Positions 49,073 through 62,206 of a DNA stretch of 64,000 nt are shown piece by piece. The position numbers and the translations under genes are program-made. Numbering within the stretch: position 1 is the stretch's first letter; every line of letters begins with the position of its first letter. The DNA is from Paraescarpia echinospica (taxonomy: Eukaryota > Annelida > Polychaeta > Sabellida > Siboglinidae): contig CM034533.1 in the NCBI GenBank assembly GCA_020002185.1, positions 66,174,979 through 66,238,978 on the forward strand, read 5' to 3'. The notes below the pieces were generated by a model. The model was not told the DNA's origin. It made no database searches and worked only from the letters and a program-made list of their open reading frames with translations.

Positions 49073-50318
49073 TCGGCAGCATTGCACATCATCACCGCAC
49101 AAATGTTTTACCCCTTCACGCACCACTGCACAACTAACCCTATATAAAGGTCGACCGACACAATGCAACCCGCCACACGATTCACGACGTCAGTACAGCG
49201 ATCCCCGTGTCTACCAACGACACGCAAACGCCGAGCTGCCCGGATCATCGTGATAGCGACAGACCATTCGTACGCCAACCACATCTGGACCCCTCGGACA
49301 CTAACCCATGGTAGTGCGAGGTTGCATTTTTTTAAACTAGACGCGTAGGGGGATTCACAAAGAAACCTGAAATAAGAGGCATAGATAAAGTTAGCACAAC
49401 TAAATCAGAAAAGAACAACCTGAAAAACTATTCTGAAGCTGGATATAAATGTGTTTGTTTAAATGCAAGGAGCATAGTAAATAAAAGAAATGAACTAAAC
49501 ATTTTGGTAGAACATTTTGGTAGCAGATTTTGACCCTCACATAATATATATAACTGAATCTTTCATCAAGACACGTGCAGGCTGACAGATGGAACGTTTG
49601 AACGCATTGTGGTGGTCCTTAGTGAGTGGCAGCACTAGGCAACTATTAGACCCCTGGGTGGCATCACCCTCCCCTACAAATATGTATATATACCCTGACG
49701 ACATAACTGAGACTGAGACTTGATTGACACGGCCAACCGACAACCGTTGACAGCGAGCGTGCAGCTTGAGACGCGTCTCCACCCCGTACGAGATACAGAA
49801 CGCCGCTGATCCGTGTGGCTGGCAAGAAGCTTTCCTATTGGCATGTCATATTTAGTTCTACCACAGCATCATGTTGATGTAAATAGCCAGTATTTTATGT
49901 ATTGACACAAAAAATGAATACATACGCCATACTGCTGCTTTTGTGTTTTCATCGCTTTGACTTTCATCATTATGGAACATAAATGTAGCGTTTAATGTAT
50001 AAGACTGTAATTGACTCAAATCTGTACTTCGTACGTGTACTTGAGTTTTTCACAAAGTGCTTATAATTGCCTATGTTTTTAGACGAGTACTTATACTAAT
50101 ACTTAAAAAAATGTACAGAACCACATAAATTCAAATAAGCTTTATTACATGACTAATTAAAATGCGCACCCAACCCCAACCCTTACCGTATGACCCCACA
50201 GGAATGTTGGCCAGTATACAATCAAGAATATCAAGATCGAGATGATGTCGGCTGCTGTTCAGGGCTTGAACGTCTGTGCTACATGTGTCAATATTAGAAA
50301 TTATGCGTTGAAACGACC

Positions 50319-53300
50319 ACCGTCACGTTGATTACATAATGACATCTTCGAGGCGCTAAACCGGCAATGTGGAGTCATCATGGTTCTACTTGACACGTCG
50401 GCCGCCTTCGGAATGACTGTTTCCGTGCTGGCGTGGATGCGATCATATCTTGACTGCAGCAGCATGTACTAATCCTCTGGAGTGTAGCTGTGTCGAGAAA
50501 GACCTAGGCATCCAGGATAATGATCAGCTGAGATAAACACAACATGTCCAAAAGGTTGTATCTAATACAAACAAGGAGCTGGGTGTAATCCGTCGACCGT
50601 ATCACTTTCTAGACAAGACAACCTGTCTCCATCTTTATTAGGGACTTGTCAGACCTTCTTTCTTTAGGTGTCGAAACTGCTACCTTACACAAACAAGAAG
50701 CGAATTAAAGCGACAGCAGAGAAAGCAAAAGATCGTCGCAGAACACAGCACTATCGTAACAAACAATCTCAAGAACAAGAGTACCGGGCCAAACGAGCAG
50801 AAAAAGCACGGCGGGATCGGGCAGCGGGGTGGCCCATGAAGAACTCGCATCAACCAAGGCCCGCAAATCTGATCGAGGGATATTTGTTATATAGCCCAAT
50901 GGCTGATTGAAGGATGCTCCGTCGGACAAGTGGGTATTATGCAACTTTTGGCTCGGCTGCATTCACGTCACATTCCACTTCCCGTGTATAGCCGTGGTAT
51001 TAATCAGGTCAATGGCGAACTACAGTTACTCTGTGGCGCCACCACAAGCTGATTCTTTCAAATATAGTACCAAATGGAATGAAGATTTTTGCGGATGATA
51101 CAAAATATACTACGAAATTTCAACAAGACATGATTGCTTAGTTCTGCAGAAAGACCTAGACTAATAACAGAATTGGACTGAGACGTGTCTGTTAGACTTT
51201 CACCCGAACAAGTGCGATGTTATGAGAATTGGACATGGCCACCCAGAATGTAACTACACCTTGACTACAGCAGTATGTTCTCATCCTCTGGAGTGTAGCC
51301 GTGTCGAGAAAGACCTAGACATCGAGGTTAATGATCAGCTGAGATAGACACAACATGTCCAAAAGGTTGTATCTAATACAAACAAGTTTCTGGGTGTAAA
51401 CTGTCGACCGTATCAATGTCTAGACAAGACAACCTTTCTCCATCTTTATAAGAGAGTATTTATGTCCTAGGAACCACAACCTTATTTATCCTATATTACA
51501 CACTCTTCTTATCTGCACTGTCCTTCTCGAGTCCAATGTCAATATATACTTCAAAATATCACAACAAATATTAAGCCGCGATGCTTATCAATTGATGGTG
51601 TAAAGTGCTGGAATTCAATACCAGCTCATACTACAATAATGTCAATATTTTATTTTACACTTTCGTTAACAACTTAAAACCCGATATATTCAAAAGATAT
51701 TTATGACAAAAACTTTGAAAAAAAATACGTACTAAACTTAACTATCCACTTTTCTTCCTAGACAAATGGCTAGGGAAATGTCCTGATGAATGTATGATTG
51801 TATTATAATGTAGTGTATTTGAATGTTTATTATTAAATCATACACCAATAATCCCAGTGCTTGTCTTAACTTAACGAGTATTCATGCAATATGTAATTAA
51901 AAAATAAATGTGAAGATTATGTTGTACTGCCACATATTAAATTATATACTATGAAATACCTAAAGAAACTTATCCAGGGGTATACAACTATAAGAACTTT
52001 CTTCAGTATACCCTTTTTTCTAATATAATACGTATTTAAGTGCCACAAACATATATATATATATATATATATATACATATTATCGTTGTTATGTTGGAAA
52101 ACAAACCGTCTTATTATCATTATTATTATTTGTCCATATTTATAAAGACTTGTCAAATCTTCTTTGTTTAGGTGTCCAAACTGCTACCTTACAAGAAGCG
52201 AATTAAATCGGCAGCAGAGAAAGAAAAGATCGTCTCAGAATACAGCGCTACCTTAATTAACATTTTCAAGACCCAGAGTTCCGGGCCAAGCGGACTGAAA
52301 AAGCACGGCGGGATCGGGCAGCGGTGGGGACCTTAAAGACCTCGCCATCAACCAAGACTCGCAATGCTGCAAATCTGAGCGAGGGATATTTTTTCTATAG
52401 CCCAATGGCTGATTGAAGGATGCTGAATCATCAAAGGGGTCAAATATACCTCGTCATTCCGCCACCCGATGTATGGGCGGTGATTATTCTCAATGGCCGT
52501 GGAAAATGGACCTCCCCGCCTCTTCATAGGAATATTCAATCCTACCATCTGCGTAAACAAAATTATCATTGTTATTTTCTTGTAATTGACGCAATCAATG
52601 GATATATCAAAGGCACCCGCGTATAATCCATTGTCAAATTATAGTGCAATTTACGGTCTTATGCTAAAGTAATATAAAACACTTGATGACGTGTCTGCGT
52701 GTTATATTGGTCGTGTGTGGCAGGCTGGTGTATTCAACGAAACAATATCAAATGTGAATGTTTCATCCGAGATTTTAGAAATCAGAAATGGATTTAAGAC
52801 ATGTTATATTTTAAACGATGACGATGCGTATTATTACGGAAATTACAGTATTTTTGAAGAGTGTGCAATTGCCATTTTTAATGTGTGAGAATAAAGAATT
52901 TATAATTATTTATCTTCTATTGCTCCACATTATTCTGACTTTGTTTTATTGGTGGAGTCCATTCTCACTGGCCGTGAAAAATGGACCAGGTATTCTGAAT
53001 CCTGATGATGATTGATTATTATTATTATTATTAGTTTCATGTATTGCAACTGTCTCAATGGATATATTAAAAGAATTCCTATATCATTGTCTTCCATTAA
53101 AAAATAAACAGCTCTTTTCCCCAGAGATATTTGTGTATTGCATAGGGCCTATGTATATACGACACACGGCTAAAAGCGGTGGGAGCAACGGCAAACCATT
53201 CGTTACCACGATGCGTTTATTTCAAGACGAACTCGCTTCTGATATTTTGGCGCTGGTCACCGTGCTGTGCTCGACTACTATTTTGCTAAAGGTCTTCTTA

Positions 53301-53640
53301 TTCCCCGCAAATCATGTCCTATATGTTTTGCCGATATGAAATTGGTGTCACGTGCTCAGCTGAGCAACCGATTTGAATGATACCGCAAGAATGCCTAGTG
53401 TGGATCTCGGTCATACCACTCGGTGAGGTCAAATCCGCGTACTTCTTCAGAAGTATATCCATGTGGTCTATCAGTGAGACATACCTTTGCTAAATTTATT
53501 GTTTTATGCTATTAGATTCTTGTACAGCGCTATGATAATTTTCTTGGAAATAGCGCTTTATAAAATAAATATTATTATTATTATTATTCAACGTGTTAAT
53601 TTGTTATTCTCACGTGCGTTTGTTTAGTTATTTCCGATTT
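50319..53640 (+). repeat. Block B1: duplicated mosaic with LINE RT scraps
   Basis: Matches block B2 (62207..63994) over most of its length at roughly 97% by eye. Pieces: GVIMVLLDTSAAFGMT (about 50377..50425, a palm motif), a basic stretch with EYRAKRAEKARRDRAAG (about 50780..50830), a second diverged copy of the same start at 51262..51450 and 52133..52400, and a 3' end with a GTACAGCGC...AGCGCTTTATAAA stem-loop and ATT tail at 53515..53590. The open frame 53058..53339 is not conserved as protein. Confidence 0.78.
51451..52132 (+). mobile_element. 5'-truncated LINE insertion with 12-nt target duplication
   Basis: Flanked by TCCATCTTTATA (51439..51450) and TCCATATTTATA (52133..52144). Block B2 has the uninterrupted site (TCCATCTTTATTAGGGACT, about 62506). 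It starts in a LINE C-terminus (CLSIDGVKCWNSIPAHTT, about 51577..51630), has a long AT-rich 3' UTR with a TA run at 52052..52075, and ends in TTATTATTATT. Confidence 0.8.
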
Positions 53641-53659
53641 TTGCCATTAATTTGTTTTG

Positions 53660-54180
53660 AGTGAAGGTGACATCAACGAGACGGTCGGAAACCAACAAAG
53701 GAGCAACTCTGAGGCAGTGATAGAAGGGGTGAGGAGAAAAGTGAGAATATTCATAGGCGACTCTATTCTGAGAAAGACAAGTAAGACAGTAAGCGAGGGC
53801 TAGGACGACGTTGTTTGTCTACCGGGGGCTAGGATAGAAAGAGTGACCGAAATGATAGAGACGGTATTGGGGCATCCCATAGTGGGTCTATACAACTACA
53901 CATAGGGACAAATAATGCAGACAAGGAGAGAACAACTGGGATAGTACAGAAGTGCAGACAGTTAATGAGGAAACTAAAGAAGACAAGCGTTCAACAGATT
54001 ATTCTCTCAGAAATGTATCCATTAATGTGAGGAAGGGGGGCTACATACAGAGACTGCAAGAGGATGGCAATCAAAGCACTAGTTGAGTAGATGTGTGAAG
54101 AAGAGAGGTGTGCTTCACAGATTTATGGGGATTCTTTGTATAGAGGCGGGAACACGAGGACTGGGGCAGCTGCCCCTGGA
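53660..54180 (+). pseudogene. CR1 ORF1 esterase (SGNH) domain remnant
   Basis: VRRKVRIFIGDSILRKTS (about 53727..53782) has the GDS block I; DDVVCLPGARIERVTEMIET follows; after a frame change IQLHIGTNNADKERTTGIVQ (about 53888..53947) has the GTNN block III region; then QQIILSEMYP. Esterase domains of this type, together with PHD fingers, are known in ORF1 of CR1-like LINEs. Stops at about 53800 and 54030 and a frameshift at about 53885 inactivate it. The end runs into block A' with MCEEERCASQIYGDSLYRGG. Confidence 0.75.
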
Positions 54181-55640
54181 ATTTTTCTGGGGGAGACATA
54201 TGGTTCTGCCCCCACCATTAAATGTGTGCGTGAATGTTTGTTTTGTGGCGATCGTCAATGGCGAGTGGAAATGTTAAATTTAATAAAACGATTAATGAGT
54301 ATTTTTGAGGATAGCTTTCTGCCCCCCCCCCCAGTACTAAGCGGCGTGGTGACGAAAATGCCCCCTACTCTATGTAAGCTCTACGGGAAGTGAGCAACGG
54401 AAATGTATTATTATGGAGGATTTCAACCTTGGACATTTACAATGAGATTCTTTACAGGATAAAAGGAATGAGGACCCACAAGTGTTTAGTTTTAGTACAT
54501 GGCAGTTTCATTTCTCTACATGTGCTACAACCAACCAGTAAAGACGTGTTAGACATAGTTTTGTCATCACAGAATGAATTTGCAGGGTCCTCGACGACGC
54601 CCACTTAAGCAAATGTGCCAAGTATGACACCCCGGCTGTTCCCGACTGGTGCCAGTCGCACTGGTCTTCCCATGAGACACCGGGGTATATATATTTCGGA
54701 GCCCTCATGTTCAATTGGAAAGGAGCAATGTCGCCTCGATCCGCAAACATGTGTCGCTCATTGGGTTGCACCCAAGCAGAAATAAAAATATGGTCTGAGA
54801 CGGTACTAGATTGGGGTTGGAGGGTTTTAAGTTCGATTATTGCTAACGTTCACTTGTACCTCTCACTGCGCATCAGTGGTAATAAACAAAGCTCGTCAAT
54901 ATGTTATACTTTATTTAATTCACTGTTGTAGTTTTACTTAGTTATTTGTACACGTGCGTTATGTTTTGTTATATTGACGTGAGCTATTAAATTGTGTTGA
55001 CAATGTCAACATATGCGAACCACTGGGGAGTAGTGATCACAACCAGATACATTTTACCATCAAAGTAAAAACAGAAAGGAATAATGAAAAGCAATTCAGG
55101 AGAAACTTCCACAAAGGAAGATATAAGGACATGAGGGTATATTTAATAAAGATAGACTGGAACATCACACTTAAGAATAAGGCACCAACAGAATGCTGGA
55201 ATATCTTAAAGAATGAAATATAGTGCATCGTCGATAGGTTTGTTCAATTGAAAAAAACAATGTCAACGGTCCAGAAAGACCACATTGGTATAGCAAAGGA
55301 GCAATCGGAAGGTAGTTTGGTAGTCAGAAGTCGGTAGTACTACTCATCCTCACCGCACAAACACCACTGCACAACTAACCCTATAGAAAGGTCAATCGAC
55401 ACAATGCAACCCGCCACACGATCCATGACCACAGCACAGCGTTCCCCACGTCTCACAAGCAAAGTCATACAAACGCCCAGCTGTCGGGATCATAGTGATA
55501 GCCACAGACCACTCGTACGCCATTCACAAGATGTAAGATTTAAACATAAAATTCTGCCTGTAAAACCCGGACAGGAGACACTTATTTGGGCAATTTTTGT
55601 ATAATTAATTAATTATTAATTATCATTAATGGGAGGAAGG
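54018..55640 (+). repeat. Block A': partial third copy of block A
   Basis: Parallels 46510..48150: GC-palindrome repeat, endonuclease piece, the same insert, linker, then an ORF1 piece (SPRLTSKVIQTPSCRDHSDS) joined to AAACCCGGACAGGAGACAC and the start of block A2. Confidence 0.85.
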
Positions 55641-58600
55641 GGGCAACATGCAGAGACTGCAAGAGGATGGCAATCAACGCACTAGTTGAGTAGATGTGTG
55701 AAGAAGAGGGGTGTGCTTCACAGATTTATGGGGATAATTTGTATAGACGCTGGAACAGGAGGACGGGGGCAGCTGCCCCTGGAATTTCTCTGGGGGGAGA
55801 CATATGGTTCTGCCGCCCCCCCCCCCCGTTAATTGCGTGCGTGAATGTTTGTTTTCGTGGCGATCGTCAATGGCGAGTGGAAATGTAAAATTTAATAAGA
55901 CGATTAATGTGTATTTTTCTTCGACTGTGAAAGTTGTTTGTCATTGGAGGGTAGACATAGTTTCCTGCCCCCCCCCCCTAGTACTAAGCGGCGTGGTAAC
56001 GAAATGCCCCCCTACTCTAAGTAAGCTATAAGGGAAGTGAGCAACGGAAATGTATTATTATGGGGGATTTTAACCATGGACATTTACAATGAGAATCTTT
56101 ACAGGGTAAAGGGAATGAGGACCCAAAAGTGTTTAGTTTTAGTACATGGCAGTTTCATTTTTCAACATGTGCTACAACCAACCAGTATAAATGTGTTAGA
56201 CATAGTTTTATCATCACAGAATGAATTTGCAGGGTCGTCGATTCGTCCGTAGTCTCTGACAATGCACTTTAGCAAATGTGCTAAGTATGACACCCCGGCT
56301 GTTCGCGACTGGCACCAGTCGCGCTGGTCTTCCCATGAGGCTCTGGAGTATATACCTTTCGGAGCCCTCATGTTCAATTGGAAAGGAGCCATGTCGCCTC
56401 GATCCGGAAACATGTGTCGCTCATTGGGTTGCACCCAAGCAGAAATGAAACTATGGTCTGTGACGGTACTAGATTGGGGGTGGAGGGTTTTAAGTTCGAA
56501 TATTGCTAGCGTTCTCTTGTACCTCTCACTGCGCATCAGTGATAATGCACAAAGCTCGTCAATATGTTATACTTTATTTAATTCACTGTTGTAGTTTTAC
56601 TTAGATATTTGTACACGTTCGTTATGTTTTGTTATATTGACCTGAGCTATTAAATTGTGTTGACAATGTCAAGATATGCGAACCACTGGGGAGTAGTGAT
56701 CACAACCAGATACATTTTAACATCAAAGTAAAAGCACAAAGGAATAATAAAAAGCAATTCAGGAGAAACTTCCACAAAGGAAGATATAAGGAAGTGAGGG
56801 TATATTTAATAAAGATAGACTGGAATAACACACTTAAGAATAAGGCAGCAACAGAATGCTGGAATATCTTAAAGAGTGAAATATAGTGCATCGTCGATAA
56901 CTTTCTTCCATTGAAAATTAAACAAGGGAAACGGTCCAGAAAAACCACATTGGTATAGCAAAGGAGCAATCGGAAGGTAGTTTAGTAGTCACAAGTCAGT
57001 AGGACTACTCATCCTCACCGCACAAACGGTTTACCCCTTCACACACCACTGCACAACTAACCCTATACAAAGGCCGATCGACACAATGCAAAACGCCACA
57101 CGATCCACAACGACAGCACAGCGTTCACCACGTCTCACAAGCAACGACATGCAAACGCCCAGCTTTCGGGATCATAACGATAGCCACAGACCACTCGTAC
57201 GCCATCCACAAGAGGTAAGATTTAAACAAAACATACAGCCTATAAAACCCGGACGGGAGACTCTCATTTGGGTAAATATTTTTATTATTAATTTTAAATA
57301 TAATTTCATTACGTCTATGTAACATTTTAGTGCGCTTTTTATTTTTATAACGACTGATTTACATTTACTACAATTTTATACTGAGAAGTACTGTGATATA
57401 TATAATTACTGCAATTTTACAATTACTGTGATCTTATTATTATTATCGTTTTATTTTTAGTTTTTTTGTGATTCTACTTAACGTTTTACATAAATATGAA
57501 CAAGTGGTGCATTGCCGTGTTTTTGTAGGTCAAGTTCCTTTCAAACTGCTTATACCCTGCTCACCAAGCAGACCTAAACTCGCCAGTTGTTGCTGCAACC
57601 ACTAACCAAGTCTGTGCATAAGACAAAATAAAACTGGAATTTCAATACCCGTAAATTATGGCATGTCAAACCACTCAGCGCCGCCTTCGTTATTCATCTT
57701 AGGTATGCTCATGATAAGTGGAGACAGACAACCCAATCCAGGCCCCCTGCCGTGTCAACATGGCCACAGGGATGAGTCATTCTTTCCATGTGGTTATTGT
57801 GATCTGGGTGTTTCATGGCAGCACAAGGCAATATGCTGTGACATCTGTAGCATTTAGTACCACATTTCATGCATCGAACTTTGCTCAAATGATTACGAAC
57901 ACCTACAACACAGCAGATTGGGTGTGTGCCAAATGTGACTCTCACAACTACACGAACTCTTTATATCATATAAATGACCTAGTCACATCAAATTAATATA
58001 ATCCGTTATCAGACTTGGATGCATCTAATATGTCAATACCATCAGTAAACTCAACATTCAATCCGGAAAGAACAAGTAGCCCAAAGAAAAGAAATGGTAC
58101 TCCCACCTCTAATTCTCCGGATTCCGGACTCCGGACCCCGGACCTGGACCCCGGACCCCGGACCAGTCGGCAGCACTGCACATCATCACCGCACAAATGT
58201 TTTACCCCTTCACGCACCACTGCACAACTAACCCTATATAAAGGTCGACCGACACAATGCAACCCGCCACGCGATTCACGACGTCAGTACAGCGTTCGCC
58301 ATGTCTACCAACGACACGCAAACGCCGAGCTGCCCGGATCATCGTGATAGCGACAGACCATTCGTACGCCAACCACATCTGGACCCCTCGGACACTAACC
58401 CAGGGTAGTGCGAGGTTGCATTTATTTAAACTAGACGCGTAGGGGGATTCACAAAGAAACCTGAAATTAGAGGCATATATAAAGTTAGCACAACTAAATC
58501 AGAAAAGAATAACCTGCAAAACTATTCTGAAGCTGGATATAAATGTGTTTGTTTAAATGCAAGGAGCATAGTCAATAAAATAAATGAACTAAACATTTTG

Positions 58601-59424
58601 GTAGAACATTTTGGTAGCAGATTTTGACCCTCACATAATATATATAACTGAATCTTTCATCAAGACACGTGCAGGCTGACAGATGAAACGTTTGAACGCA
58701 TTGTGGTGGTCCCTAGTGAGTGGCAGCACTAGGCAACTATTAGACCCCTGGGTGGAAGCACCCTCCCCTACAAATATGTATATATACCCTGACGACATAA
58801 CTGAGACTGAGACTTGATTGACACGGCCAACCGACAACCGTTGACAGCGAGCGTGCAGCTTGAGAGGCGTCTCCACCCCGTACGAGATTCAGAACGCCGC
58901 AAATCCTTGTGGCTGGCAAGAAGCTTTCCTATTGGCATGTCATATTTAGTTCTACCACAGCATCATGTTGATGTAAATAGCCAGTATTTTATGTATTGAC
59001 TCAAAAAATGAATACATACGCCATACTGCTGCTTTTGTGTTTTCATCGCTTTGACTTTCATCATTATGGAACATAAATGTAGCGTTTAATGTATTAGACT
59101 GTAATTGACTCAAATCTGTATTTCGTACGTGTACTTGAGTTTTTCACAAAGTGCTTATACTTGCCTATGTTATTAGACGAGTACTTATACTAATACTTAA
59201 AAAATGTACACAACCACATAAATTCAAATAAGCTTTAATACATGACTAATTAACATGCGCACCCAACCCCAACCCTTACCGTATGATCCCACAGGACGGT
59301 TGGCCAGTATACAATCAAGAATATCAAGATCGAGATGATGTCAGCTGCTGTTCAGGGCTTGAACGTCTGTGCTACATGTGTCAATATTAGAAATTATGCG
59401 ATTAAAACGACCACCGTCACGTTG
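55565..59424 (+). repeat. Block A2: full second copy of block A
   Basis: Same order as 46450..50318. Keeps a slightly better endonuclease start (IIMGDFNHGHLQ, about 56047..56082) and PHD finger. Its right end runs into block B2, interrupted by the CR1 insertion at 59551..61757. Confidence 0.86.
57663..57990 (+). pseudogene. CR1 ORF1 remnant: 2A-like motif plus PHD finger, block A2
   Basis: SGDRQPNPGP (about 57717..57746) keeps the NPGP core with I-to-R and E-to-Q relative to classical 2A. Then CGYCDLGVSWQHKAICCDIC (57792..57851), a stop replacing Trp, YHISCIELCSNDYEH and, in a second frame, ADWVCAKCDSHNY. Together these are the C2-C2-HC-C2 ligands of a PHD finger. One nonsense and one frame change inactivate it. 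Confidence 0.74.
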
Positions 59425-59550
59425 ATTTTAACAAGGGTCATCATCTCCGCAGAACATCACACCGACTCGAGTTACACCAGTGATGACACCGTCCCCGACA
59501 ACACCATCGCCACGCCGTTACGATGGTATCAGATTTAACAAGATTTAACA
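59425..59550. repeat. First copy of a 230-nt tandem duplication (left part)
   Basis: The sequence from about 59337 (GTCAGCTGCTGTTCAGGGC) to CGATGGTATCAGAT at 59532 is repeated at 61800..61995. The LINE sits inside this first copy; its right part is 61758..61799. A TTTAACAAGAT motif occurs twice at the junction (59534..59555). Confidence 0.8.
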
Positions 59551-61757
59551 AGATTGCCACCCAGATAATTAACTCTAGGTGGCAGGTGGACAAGGAAGCC
59601 CTTTGGCTTATCGAGAGTCCGACCCTTTTATCTATGTGTATCCCGCCCGTCTGAGGTATGTGTCGATTTTATTTTTAAACATATTCACGCTACTAGCACC
59701 CACACAATCAGCAGGTAATCTGTTCCATTCATTTACAGTCCTTTGTGAAAATGAAAACTTTCTTATATCCAATCTACTCTGCTCCTTTGCCAATGTAAGT
59801 TCATCTCCTCTAGTCCTTCTATCTTTCTTAACTGAGAAAAAAATATTTCTATCAATATTTTCATAACCCTTCAATATTTTAAACACTTCTATCTGATCTC
59901 CTCTCAATCTCCTGGTCTCTAGTGTTGTTAAACCGCATTTTTTTAGGCGTATTTCGTAACTAAGATCCCTCAGTTTTGGTATCATTTTAGTTGCTCTCCT
60001 CTGCACTCTTTCTAGCATATCTATGTCCTTCCTGCGATATGGCCTCCACGCTTGAATACAATATTCTAAATGAGGCCTAACTATTGTTTTGTACAGCGGT
60101 ATTATTAGCTCTTTTTCCTTATACGTTATGTTTCGCCTAATTAATCCAAGGATTTGATTTCCCTTTGAAGCTGCAATTCCGCACTGCTCTGAAACCTTCA
60201 TATCAGCACTAATGGTTAACCCTAAGTCCTTTTCTTTTACAGTAGTACTTAGTACAGTACCCCCCATTGTATATTCTACTCTTCGTTCCCATGTCCTGTG
60301 TGGAGGCATTTACATTTCCCAAAATTGAACAGCATTTGCCACTTTTCAGACCATTTGATCAACCTGTCAAGATCATCTTGTAAATGCTGTCTATCTCCAT
60401 CACTTTTAATCCTTCTAAACACTTTTGTATCATCCGCAAATTTCAACACCTTGCTTATTATTTCATCATCCAAATCGTTGATATATATTAAGAATAATAT
60501 AGGACCTAATACTGATCCCTGTGGTACCCCACTCAATACTGATTTCCAGTTTGAAGCCTCCCCATCAACTACTACACGTTGTCTTCTGTCAATCAACCAT
60601 TGTTCTATCCAGTTTATTATACCATTTCCTATGCCATGGGCCTTTAGTTTAAGCAGTAATCTTTGATGTGGTACTTTGTCGAAAGCTTTTTGAAAATCTA
60701 AGTAGACGATATCTACTGGTGATCCCTCATCTACCCACTTAGTGATGTCTTCCAAAAAACATAACATATTTGTTAAGCATGACCTCGCTTTAAAAAAACC
60801 ATGTTGAGATGGGTTTATCAAGTTTTGTTTAACAAGAAAATCCACCATGTGATCTTTAATTAGTCTTTCTAATAATTTACAAATCACTGATGTTAAACTC
60901 ACTGGTCTATAGTTCTCTGACTTGTTTCTCGAACCTTTTTTGAATAACGGTATAATGTTTGCTTCTTTCCATTCTAAAGGAACCACTCCCTCTTCTAATG
61001 ACAAATTGAAAACTGTTGCAAGCGGTATGCTAATTTGTTCTACAATTTCCAATAGTAGTTTGGGTGGAATACCATCCACTCCAGGTGATTTATTATCCTT
61101 CATAGCCCTTATTTTCTTACCTACCATTTCCGGGGTTACAATTAATTGTCCTAAATAGTCTGAATCTGCCCCCTTGAACTTAGCCTCTGGTACTGGCAGT
61201 GAACTAATATCTTCCCTGGTAAACACTGAACTAAAGTACTCATTCAGGTCTTCTGCCATTAAGAATCCCTCTGATATTATATTTCCAGCACTATCTTCTA
61301 GAGGACCGACTTTATCTTGAACTTTCTGTTTGCTTCGAACATACGCATAAAAACTCTTGCTGTCATGTTTTATATTACTAGCTAATTGTTGTTCATAGCT
61401 TCTCTTTGAATTTCTAATTTCAGCTGTAGCTTGGTTAAGTGCTTCTTTATAACTGTTGTAGTCTTCATCATTTCCAGTACATCTGTATGACTTCCACATC
61501 ATTTGTTTGTACTTAATTTTTCTAATGGCTTCTTTCGATAAGTGTTTCTTTTTGGACCGTTTTCCTTGTTTTTTGAAGGGTACAAATTTATCGACTATGC
61601 ACTTAATTTCACTCTTTAATACATTCCAGCATTCTGTTGCCGTCTTATTTTTCAGTGTGTTATTCCAGTCTATCTTTGCTAAATATTTCCTCATGTCCTT
61701 ATACCTTCCTTTGTGGAAATTTCTACTATACTGCTTTTTACTATTCCTTTCTGATTT
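59551..61757 (-). mobile_element. CR1-type LINE, 5'-truncated, nearly intact reverse transcriptase
   Basis: A 2.2-kb minus-strand insertion. The 472-codon frame 61694..60276 starts in the linker (KIDWNNTLKNKTATECWN) and runs through DNKSPGVDGIPPKLLLEI, FKKGSRNKSENYRPVSLTSV, VYLDFQKAFDKVPHQRLLLK, SGVPQGSVLGPILFLIYIND and KFADDTKVF: all RT palm motifs, including catalytic FADD. A single frame change near 60290..60309 leads to the 225-codon C-terminal frame 60309..59632 (EKDLGLTISADMKV, YKTIVRPHLEYCIQAWRP, MLERVQRRATKMIPKLRD). No endonuclease or ORF1 remains. The 3' junction carries two CTTGTTAAAT units in place of poly(A), as CR1 elements often do. It is the youngest-looking element in the window but cannot be autonomous. 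Confidence 0.88.
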
Positions 61758-62206
61758 TATGAACCGCTTGTACGTGGATAACCTTAATTGGTTTGCATCA
61801 TGTCGGCTGCTGTTCAGGGCTTGAACGTCTGTGCTACATGTGTCAATATTAGAAATTATGCGCTGAAACGACCACCGTCACGTTGATTTTAAAAAAGGTC
61901 ATCATCTCCGCAGAACATCACACCGACTCGAGTTACACCAGTGATGACACCGTCCCCGACAACACCATCGCCACGCCGTTACGATGGTATCAGATGAACC
62001 GCTTGTACGTGGATAAACTTAATTGGTTTGCATCTACGTGGCTGCACCAGTACATGCTGTGTATATAATAATATCGCGGATTATATAAGTTTCTGCCAAT
62101 TTACAAGACTCAAATTGGTATACATATGTTTTATGAATGCATCAGGAGGATATTAGACAAGTTGGTTTTATCAAGTTTTTGTGACTTTTTCGTATTTTTA
62201 CTGACT
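61758..62206. repeat. Right part of the LINE-split copy, then the second 230-nt copy
   Basis: 61758..61799 (GAACCGCTTGTACGTGGATA) completes the first tandem copy. 61800..62031 is an uninterrupted copy and shows the empty site, ATCAGATGAACCGC. Non-coding as far as I can tell. Confidence 0.8.

Larger units (their letters stand above)
46450..50318 (+). repeat. Block A1: composite repeat built from CR1-LINE pieces
   Basis: Nearly the same 3.8-kb sequence recurs as block A2 at about 55565..59424, and its first part as block A' at 54018..55640. Order inside: short esterase-domain remnant, GC-palindrome repeat, endonuclease piece with a 400-nt insert, linker piece, ORF1 piece, 2A/PHD piece, start of endonuclease, then non-coding sequence. 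Spacing between matching points drifts (9094 to 9136 nt), so the copies have separate small indels. Confidence 0.85.

Noticed and set aside
53058..53339. A 93-codon open frame present in both block B copies (also 63429..63710), as if a conserved small gene
   Set aside because: The two copies differ at four bases and all four change the amino acid (C/Y, S/R, S/R, M/K). With no silent changes there is no sign of protein selection; the frame is open by chance in duplicated DNA.
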